From NCBI GenBank assembly GCA_900754445.1, contig CAAECW010000028.1, positions 1-6,426 of the forward strand: a stretch of DNA of 6,426 nucleotides, given 5' to 3'. Source of the stretch: an uncultured Collinsella sp. (lineage in GTDB: Bacteria > Actinomycetota > Coriobacteriia > Coriobacteriales > Coriobacteriaceae). Positions 1 through 4,426 of this stretch are shown here, one piece after another. Positions within the stretch are counted from its first letter, which is position 1. Every line of letters starts with the position of its first letter. The position numbers and the translations under genes were made by a program. Below the pieces are notes generated by a model that worked only from the letters and a program-made list of their open reading frames with translations, was not told where the DNA came from and searched no databases.

Positions 1-12
1 AATACCTCTTTC
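1..12 (-). promoter_or_regulatory. Possible ribosome binding site of the next gene beyond the window
   Basis: Read on the minus strand, the last bases are GAAAGAGGTATT, and AGAGGT resembles a Shine-Dalgarno. It lies about 15 nt after the yqeK stop, so a further gene of the same operon probably starts just outside the window. In many bacteria yqeK is followed by rsfS (ribosome silencing factor) or by a LytR-CpsA-Psr gene. That identity is a guess from general synteny and cannot be seen here. Confidence 0.35.
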
Positions 13-26
13 TAGACGCACCCGAG

Positions 27-635
27 CTAGCGTAGCTGGGCGTAATGGTTGTAAATCGTAATAGCCGTGGGATAAAGATAGCGCCCGGACTGGATCACAT
101 AGACCAGACCCTGCGCAAAACAGGAGAAGAACAACTCATCGAGCGTCGACTCCCCCACCATCTTGCGCAGCGCATGGGCATAATCGCCGTGGCGGTTGGG
201 TTCGATGGCATCAGCCACAAAGACCACCATATCGAGCGGCGTCATGTCGCAAGCGCCCACGGTGTGACGGTCGACAGCCTGAAAGACCGCCGGCGACAGC
301 CCGGGAAAAAGCTGCGGAAGCTCATAGGCGGCAACAGGGCCATGCAAAAGCGGCGTCGCGGCGGAAGGAGAGCCGGCAATCTTAATGCCGTAATGCAGAG
401 CGCGCGTGACCAGCTCGTCGTCGGAGAGCACTTTGTCCCAGTCATGGATCAGGCCGGCGGCAGCGGCATCAAAGCGGTCAACGCCGTAGACCTCGGCCAG
501 ATGAAGTGCGGTCTCGGCAACACCCAGCGAATGCACATAGCGCTTGCGCTTATCCTTCATGCGAACATCGAGCAGCTCTTGAATGCGCTTGAGCAGCGCG
601 CGCTCATCGCCCTCAAACTGATCCTCTACCGACAA
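27..635 (-). CDS. yqeK: YqeK-type HD-domain hydrolase (probable Ap4A hydrolase)
   Basis: A 202-residue cytoplasmic HD-superfamily metal-dependent phosphohydrolase. The metal-binding pattern is complete: H35 in RYVHSLGV, the HD pair H64-D65 in GLIHDWDK, H98 in LLHGPVAAYE, H124 in DRHTVGA, and the family block ADAIEPNR at 141-148. Bacillus subtilis YqeK symmetrically hydrolyses diadenosine tetraphosphate to ADP; the same activity here is inferred from homology. The start is a TTG preceded by GGGGGT with 5 nt spacing. The first ATG in frame is codon 26, only nine residues before H35, which would shorten the N-terminal helix. The N-terminus ahead of the HD core is some 15 residues longer than I expect for the family, so the exact start is less certain than the product. 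The gene follows nadD with a 12-nt gap in the same reading frame, as the third gene of obgE-nadD-yqeK. It ends with TAG. Confidence 0.93.
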   Translation of the reverse strand: MSVEDQFEGDERALLKRIQELLDVRMKDKRKRYVHSLGVAETALHLAEVYGVDRFDAAAAGLIHDWDKVLSDDELVTRALHYGIKIAGSPSAATPLLHGPVAAYELPQLFPGLSPAVFQAVDRHTVGACDMTPLDMVVFVADAIEPNRHGDYAHALRKMVGESTLDELFFSCFAQGLVYVIQSGRYLYPTAITIYNHYAQLR

Positions 636-640
636 CGTAG

Positions 641-646
641 ACCCCC
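641..646 (-). promoter_or_regulatory. Ribosome binding site supporting the TTG start of yqeK
   Basis: GGGGGT lies 5 nt upstream of the TTG at 633-635 and just downstream of the nadD stop codon TGA (648-650). It is only a moderate match to the anti-Shine-Dalgarno. An out-of-frame ATG overlaps the nadD stop as TGATG (646-650), but it opens a frame of only about eleven codons. Confidence 0.5.
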
Positions 647-647
647 A

Positions 648-1325
648 TCACTCAAAATCTTCTTGGCCCAAATCGGCATATAGCCTGCGTTTGCGAATGT
701 AGCCGAGCACGGACTCGCTCGTAAGATAGCGCACGCTCATGCCGCGGGCAACTCGCTTACGAATGTTCGTCGAGCTGATCGCCAGCGCCGGAATCTGAAT
801 ATAGCGCACGTCGAACGGCAGCCCCGACTCTTTGATTCGGGCACGCGCTGTATCGATATCAAAGCCCGGTCGTGTCGCCGCAATAAAGGTAGCAAGCTCA
901 GCGATTCGTTCGGCATCATGCCAGGTCACAATATCGATAATCGCGTCGGCGCCCGTAATAAAGTAGAGCTTTACCTGCGGCGGGTAAAAGTCGCGAAGGG
1001 CATGAAGCGTATCAGCCGTATAGGTTACGCCCGGGCGGTCGATCTCGAACCGGCTCGCCAAAAAGGCCGGGTTCGCGGCGGTGGCGAGGACCGTCATGGC
1101 ATAACGATCCTCGGCAGGCGTCACCGGCTTGTCAAGATTAAAGGCAGGCGTGCCCGCCGGCATAAAGAGCACAGCGTCCAAGTCGAGCGACTCGCGCGCC
1201 TGCTCGGCAGTCACCAGGTGCCCGTAATGGATGGGATCAAAGGTGCCACCCATAATGCCGAGCCTAAACTCCTGCCCGTCCTCTAGAGGAAGCTCGGGCA
1301 GACCGATTCCACCGCGCAGCGACAT
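648..1325 (-). CDS. nadD: Nicotinate-nucleotide adenylyltransferase
   Basis: A 225-residue enzyme that joins nicotinate mononucleotide and ATP to nicotinic acid adenine dinucleotide and pyrophosphate, the second-last step of NAD synthesis in the cytoplasm. It has the nucleotidyltransferase motif GGTFDPIHYGHL at 26-37, whose two histidines bind the ATP phosphates. It also has GADAIIDIVTWHD at 125-137 and the second signature ISSTNIRKR at 183-191. These separate NadD from the CoaD and cytidylyltransferase relatives. About 20 residues precede the usual start region. The only other ATG, codon 25, sits directly against the nucleotide motif and would remove the first beta strand, so the upstream ATG is preferred. 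A GGAGGG lies 10 nt before that ATG, inside the end of obgE. Only 3 nt (GCC) separate the obgE stop from this start, and both genes share one frame, which suggests translational coupling. Confidence 0.96.
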   Translation of the reverse strand: MSLRGGIGLPELPLEDGQEFRLGIMGGTFDPIHYGHLVTAEQARESLDLDAVLFMPAGTPAFNLDKPVTPAEDRYAMTVLATAANPAFLASRFEIDRPGVTYTADTLHALRDFYPPQVKLYFITGADAIIDIVTWHDAERIAELATFIAATRPGFDIDTARARIKESGLPFDVRYIQIPALAISSTNIRKRVARGMSVRYLTSESVLGYIRKRRLYADLGQEDFE

Positions 1326-1328
1326 GGC

Positions 1329-2795
1329 CTACTCGCCCTCCGAGGTCTCGGCATCGTCCTCGGCATCCGCCGCATCGACAACCTCGACGCCCTCATCCGC
1401 AGCATCGGCCACGTCAATGGCTTCAACGGCAACGTCCTCGCCAGCATCCTCGAGCTCTTCGTACTCCGAGAAGTCCTCGGCGCCCTCAAAGTCAAAAGCG
1501 CGCTGGCAAATGCGGACCTCGTCGCCCGCACGGCAACCGGCCTTCTCGAGCGCGTCGTCAACACCCATACGCGCAAACTTATGCTGCAGGTAAATGACGG
1601 CTTCCTCGTTTTCCCAGTCGGTCTGGATGACCATGCGCTCGATGGCACGACCGACCACGCGGAAGGCACCGGGCTCTTCCTGAACAATGCGGAAACGCTT
1701 CTCACGCTGCAGGCGACGGCGCTCCCACTCATCGTCGCGCAGATCGACCGGCTCATCCGAGACAGCCAACTCGGCGCGCAGCTTAGCCACCTGCTCGCCC
1801 ACGGCAAGCATCAGCGTATTGAGGCCGGCGCCCGTCACGGCAGACACGGCAAAGAACATATGTCCATCGTCGAGCGCTGCGCGCTTGAGGTCGGCAATCT
1901 TGTCGGCCGTGCCCGGCGCATCACACTTGTTGGCAACGACGATCTGCGGACGCTCCGAAAGCTCGGCGCCATACTGCTCGAGCTCGCGGTTGATGATGTG
2001 GTAATCCTCGACCGGATCGCGATCCTCAAAACCACCCGTCATGTCGACGACGTGCATGATCAGGGCCGTACGCTCAATGTGGCGCAAGAACTGGTGACCC
2101 AGGCCCTTACCCTCGCTCGCGCCTTCGATAAGACCGGGGACGTCAGCAACGACGTAAGAATATTCGCCGGCACGCACCATGCCGAGGTTCGGCACGAGCG
2201 TGGTAAACGGGTAGTCAGCAATCTTGGGGCGGGCGGCACTCATGCGCGCAATGAGCGATGACTTACCCACCGAGGGAAAGCCCACAAGCGCGGCATCGGC
2301 CATAAGCTTCATCTCGAGCTCGATCCAGTGTTCCTCGGCAGGCTCGCCGAGCTGGGCAAAGGCCGGAGCGCGACGCACCGACGTCACAAAGTGTGTGTTG
2401 CCCAGACCGCCGGCACCGCCGGGCGCCACGACGACGCGCTCGCCGTCGTGCACCAGGTCGGCAATCTCGAACATCGGGGTCTGCGTCTCGGGGTCGAGCT
2501 CGCGCACCACGGTACCCATAGGGACCTTGAGAATCAGGTCCTCGCCGCTCTTACCGTTACGACGGGCACCCTGCCCGTGCGTGCCGCGCTCGGCGCGGAA
2601 GTGATGCTTAAAGCGGTAATCGATCAGCGAAGACAGCTGAGCATCGGCCTGGATGACGACATTGCCGCCACGACCGCCGTCGCCGCCATCGGGGCCGCCC
2701 TTGGGGACAAATGCCTCGCGCCTAAACGACATGCATCCGGCTCCGCCGTCGCCGCCGCACACGTTAATGCGGCTGATATCGGTGAACTGTGACAA
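1329..2795 (-). CDS. obgE: Obg-family GTPase ObgE/CgtA with acidic C-terminal tail
   Basis: A 488-residue GTPase that binds the 50S ribosomal subunit and acts in its late assembly and in stringent-response signalling. Domains in order: the glycine-rich Obg fold (about 1-165, with FRREAFVPKGGPDGGDGGRGG); the G domain with G1 GFPSVGKSS (172-180), G2 YPFTTLVPN (195-203), G3 DVPG (218-221), G4 NKCD (289-292) and G5 SAVTG (318-322); and the OCT domain (about 350-435), recognisable from FRVVGRAIERMV and GVDDALEKAGCRAGDEVRI. Residues 441-488 form a tail with 22 Asp/Glu and no Lys or Arg. B. subtilis Obg is about 430 residues, so this is a long form. Start: TTG, chosen because a strong TAGGAGG lies 8 nt upstream and because the usual Obg N-terminus follows almost at once. 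The gene lies 85 nt after rpmA, behind a terminator-like hairpin, and is tightly linked to nadD. Confidence 0.97.
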   Translation of the reverse strand: MSQFTDISRINVCGGDGGAGCMSFRREAFVPKGGPDGGDGGRGGNVVIQADAQLSSLIDYRFKHHFRAERGTHGQGARRNGKSGEDLILKVPMGTVVRELDPETQTPMFEIADLVHDGERVVVAPGGAGGLGNTHFVTSVRRAPAFAQLGEPAEEHWIELEMKLMADAALVGFPSVGKSSLIARMSAARPKIADYPFTTLVPNLGMVRAGEYSYVVADVPGLIEGASEGKGLGHQFLRHIERTALIMHVVDMTGGFEDRDPVEDYHIINRELEQYGAELSERPQIVVANKCDAPGTADKIADLKRAALDDGHMFFAVSAVTGAGLNTLMLAVGEQVAKLRAELAVSDEPVDLRDDEWERRRLQREKRFRIVQEEPGAFRVVGRAIERMVIQTDWENEEAVIYLQHKFARMGVDDALEKAGCRAGDEVRICQRAFDFEGAEDFSEYEELEDAGEDVAVEAIDVADAADEGVEVVDAADAEDDAETSEGE

Positions 2796-2803
2796 CAGAA
2801 TCG

Positions 2804-2810
2804 CCTCCTA
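2804..2810 (-). promoter_or_regulatory. Strong Shine-Dalgarno of obgE
   Basis: TAGGAGG on the minus strand lies 8 nt upstream of the TTG start at 2793-2795. It decides the obgE start, since there is no ATG nearby. It begins two nt after the U tract of the upstream terminator-like hairpin. The 3' side of that element contains CCCTC, whose CCUC could pair with the GAGG of this site as an alternative structure. That alternative is an inference. Confidence 0.8.
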
Positions 2811-2811
2811 C

Positions 2812-2855
2812 AAAAAAGAGGGAGACCCTTGAATCCTAAAACTCAAGTGCCTCCC
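2812..2855 (-). terminator. Intrinsic terminator/attenuator between rpmA and obgE
   Basis: On the minus strand GGGAGGCACTTGA (2855-2843) pairs with TCAAGGGTCTCCC (2832-2820). The 13-position stem has one G-U wobble and one A-G mismatch, closing a 10-nt loop. It is followed after two bases (TC) by six T (2817-2812). This is the form of a rho-independent terminator for transcripts coming from rplU-rpmA. No promoter fits in the 16 nt between the U tract and the obgE start, so some transcripts must read through. It therefore probably acts as a partial terminator that lowers obgE-nadD-yqeK relative to the ribosomal protein genes. On the plus strand no T tract follows the stem. Confidence 0.75.
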
Positions 2856-2880
2856 ACATATGTGCTCTATGAAGGGTGAA

Positions 2881-3138
2881 TTACGCGTTCGCGAGCGGGC
2901 GTACGCTGACCCTGTGCTTGATACCCTTGTGGAACTCAACGGTACCGTCGACCAGCGCGAACAGCGTGTCGTCCTTACCACGGCCAACGTTCTCACCCGG
3001 GTGGATGTGCGTGCCGTGCTGACGGACGAGAATCGTGCCCGTGGTTACCGTCTGGCCGGCATAGCGCTTCGTGCCAAGGCGCTGACCGCGGGAGTCACGG
3101 CCATTACGGGAGGAACCGAGTCCTTTTTTGTGTGCCAT
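2881..3138 (-). CDS. rpmA: 50S ribosomal protein L27
   Basis: An 85-residue protein of the large ribosomal subunit whose N-terminus reaches towards the peptidyl transferase centre. It has the conserved start MAHKKGLGSSRNGRDS, then GTILVRQHGTHIHPGENVGRG (33-53) and KDDTLFALVDG (55-65). Length and composition match bacterial L27. The protein begins directly at MAHKKG. It lacks the short leader found in many Firmicutes, which must be removed by the protease Prp, and no prp gene lies in the 33-nt gap behind rplU. The ATG is preceded by TAGGT with a 7-nt spacer. It ends with TAA and is co-transcribed with rplU, with a terminator-like hairpin about 25 nt after the stop. Confidence 0.98.
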   Translation of the reverse strand: MAHKKGLGSSRNGRDSRGQRLGTKRYAGQTVTTGTILVRQHGTHIHPGENVGRGKDDTLFALVDGTVEFHKGIKHRVSVRPLANA

Positions 3139-3171
3139 TGTGTATACCTACTCTTTCGTTACGAGTGTAAT

Positions 3172-3546
3172 CTACTCGGCGACGGGAGCCTCGGCAACAG
3201 CCTCGGCCTCTGCCTTGACAGCCTTCTTGGCGCGGGACGTAGCCTGGACCTTCACGATCTTCAGCTTGGTGAGCTGCTGACGGTGACCCTTCAGACGACG
3301 ATAGCGCTTACGCTTGTGGAACTTGAAGACCAGCTGCTTCTCGCCCTTGAACTGCTCAACGATCTGAGCGGTAACCTTGGCCTTGGCCAGCTTGTCGGGA
3401 TCGGTGACGATCTTCTTACCATCGTTGAGGAAGATAACCGGCAGGGTGACCTTGTCGCCCTCATTGCCCTCGATCTTCTCGACGGTGATGACATCGTCGG
3501 TGGCGACCTTGTACTGCTTGCCGCCCGTGTTAACGATTGCGTACAT
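3172..3546 (-). CDS. rplU: 50S ribosomal protein L21 with Ala/Glu-rich tail
   Basis: A 124-residue 23S rRNA-binding protein of the large subunit. It opens with the family N-terminus MYAIVNTGGKQYKV and carries the basic L21 signature HKRKRYRRLKGHRQQLTKLKI at about 77-97. L21 is usually near 103 residues. Here residues 103-124 add a tail of Ala, Glu, Val and Lys ending AEAVAEAPVAE. The open frame extends seven codons upstream to an ATG at 3565-3567, but the conserved MYAI start at 3544-3546 is preferred. AAGGG lies 9 nt before it. It stands 67 nt downstream of the DUF2344 gene and has its own predicted promoter in that gap. It is followed 33 nt later by rpmA, so the two form a ribosomal protein unit. 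Confidence 0.97.
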   Translation of the reverse strand: MYAIVNTGGKQYKVATDDVITVEKIEGNEGDKVTLPVIFLNDGKKIVTDPDKLAKAKVTAQIVEQFKGEKQLVFKFHKRKRYRRLKGHRQQLTKLKIVKVQATSRAKKAVKAEAEAVAEAPVAE

Positions 3547-3588
3547 GTTTACTTGCCCTTCATGCATCAGTTAGTGCAACAGCCGAAT

Positions 3589-3617
3589 ATAGTAGCAGGC
3601 GAAAATACCCCCGTCAA
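3589..3617 (-). promoter_or_regulatory. Predicted sigma70/sigmaA promoter of rplU-rpmA
   Basis: On the minus strand the -35 box TTGACG (3617-3612, five of six consensus bases) is separated by exactly 17 nt from the -10 box TACTAT (3594-3589, four of six, with T1, A2, A5 and T6 kept). Transcription would start near 3582, giving a leader of about 36 nt before the L21 start. The -35 box overlaps the TGA stop of the DUF2344 gene. I see no extended ribosomal-protein leader structure, only a weak TGCA/TGCA hairpin in the short leader. It is a sequence prediction without experimental support. Confidence 0.65.
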
Positions 3618-4426
3618 CGAGTATGTGGAGCAAATCCACAAGTTCGCACAGGTATGGGGCTGACGAGTCGGCCCTCGTCGTCCTCGCATGCTTGATTCTG
3701 ACGCTCGACATCGTAGGAGCAGATGGTCACGAGGTCTTGCATACCGGTGGAAACAATAGGTGCATCCACGCCCGGGGTCAAGCCCTGCAACAAAACATCA
3801 GCAGCAGAAAGCAAAATTTCCGGACGCATAGAGCCCTCGTTGTCGGCATGGGTGTCGAGCATGAGAACCAAATGGTCCGGGCGCTCCCCCGCCGTGAGCT
3901 CATAGCCAACGAGCGTGTGATCCAAATCCAAGCGCTTGCTCTTTTTGCCGCGCGCGTAGTCGATGCCATGATCCGCGCGCAGCGTGTCGATCGCACGACG
4001 CACCTCGTCGGCGCTTACGGGCGCCTCGGGATCCAGGTGTAAGTCGATGCGATACGACAGGCGCGTGAGCTGCGCCGTCAATGCCGGCGTGCGCACGTCG
4101 ATGTACGCCGCCTCGATGGGCGCCAGATCGGCCGGAGACGCCGCAGCCAGGCGCTCAAACGCCTCGTCGAGCGCCACGAACTCGGTCATAAACAGGTCAT
4201 ACCACTCGCAGGTCGACGACGTACCAACCGGTAGCGCCGAAGAGAAGCCCACGCGCATGTGCGGAGAGAAGCCCTGCGTGACGGCATAGGGAAGTCCCGC
4301 ACGGCGCACGATGCGCTCAATGGTATGGATCACTTCGAGATGGCCCAGGTACTTAAGGCGATCGCGCTTGCCATAGCGAACACGAAGTCTAAAGAGCGTG
4401 GGGTTGTCGGTCAGGCGCTCACTCAT
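3614..4426 (-). CDS. TIGR03936/DUF2344 radical SAM-linked protein
   Basis: A 270-residue soluble protein of unknown function, of the family that accompanies or is fused to TIGR03960 radical SAM proteins. Family features are the N-terminal block RVRYGKRDRLKYLGHLE (15-31), followed by a helix with RIVRRAGLPYA, then GFSPHMRVGFSSALPVGTSS (52-71). The middle is less conserved. The tail after about residue 235 has no recognisable motif but stays open to TGA. No signal peptide, membrane segment or iron-sulphur cysteine motif is visible, so it is more likely a partner or substrate-binding subunit than an enzyme with its own cofactor. Its ATG overlaps the TGA of the radical SAM gene by 4 nt (ATGA), a strong sign of translational coupling and of a joint role. 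The fused proteins known elsewhere support the partnership. The substrate is unknown. Confidence 0.9.
   Translation of the reverse strand: MSERLTDNPTLFRLRVRYGKRDRLKYLGHLEVIHTIERIVRRAGLPYAVTQGFSPHMRVGFSSALPVGTSSTCEWYDLFMTEFVALDEAFERLAAASPADLAPIEAAYIDVRTPALTAQLTRLSYRIDLHLDPEAPVSADEVRRAIDTLRADHGIDYARGKKSKRLDLDHTLVGYELTAGERPDHLVLMLDTHADNEGSMRPEILLSAADVLLQGLTPGVDAPIVSTGMQDLVTICSYDVERQNQACEDDEGRLVSPIPVRTCGFAPHTR

Noticed and set aside
45..683. Plus-strand open frame of 212 codons opposite yqeK
   Set aside because: Antisense to a gene with complete HD-domain motifs; the product is a His/Arg-rich sequence without recognisable family.
1332..1475. Tandem repeat or CRISPR-like array in the GC-rich DNA encoding the Obg tail
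   Set aside because: The repeats are imperfect short codon runs for Asp and Ala inside a coding frame, without regular spacers.
1283..1807. Minus-strand open frame of 174 codons inside the end of obgE
   Set aside because: Out-of-frame reading of the obgE OCT and tail region, rich in Ser, Arg and Pro, typical of a shifted GC-rich frame.
1581..2261. Plus-strand open frame of 226 codons opposite obgE
   Set aside because: Antisense shadow of the G and OCT domains of obgE, with no domain or ribosome binding site of its own.
3547..3567. Upstream ATG adding seven residues to L21
   Set aside because: L21 proteins start at the conserved MYAI, and AAGGG is well spaced for the later ATG. The upstream ATG has no good ribosome binding site.
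3547..3588. Structured L21 leader RNA as known in some Firmicutes
   Set aside because: The predicted leader is only about 36 nt and holds no more than a 4-bp TGCA/TGCA stem, too little for such an element.
2860..3663. Plus-strand open frame of 267 codons spanning rpmA, rplU and the gaps
   Set aside because: It is the complement of two certain ribosomal protein genes, and its Leu-rich sequence is what Lys/Glu codons give on the other strand. Its ATG lies in the CACATATGTG palindrome without a Shine-Dalgarno. That it stays open across the gaps is mildly curious but not evidence of a gene.
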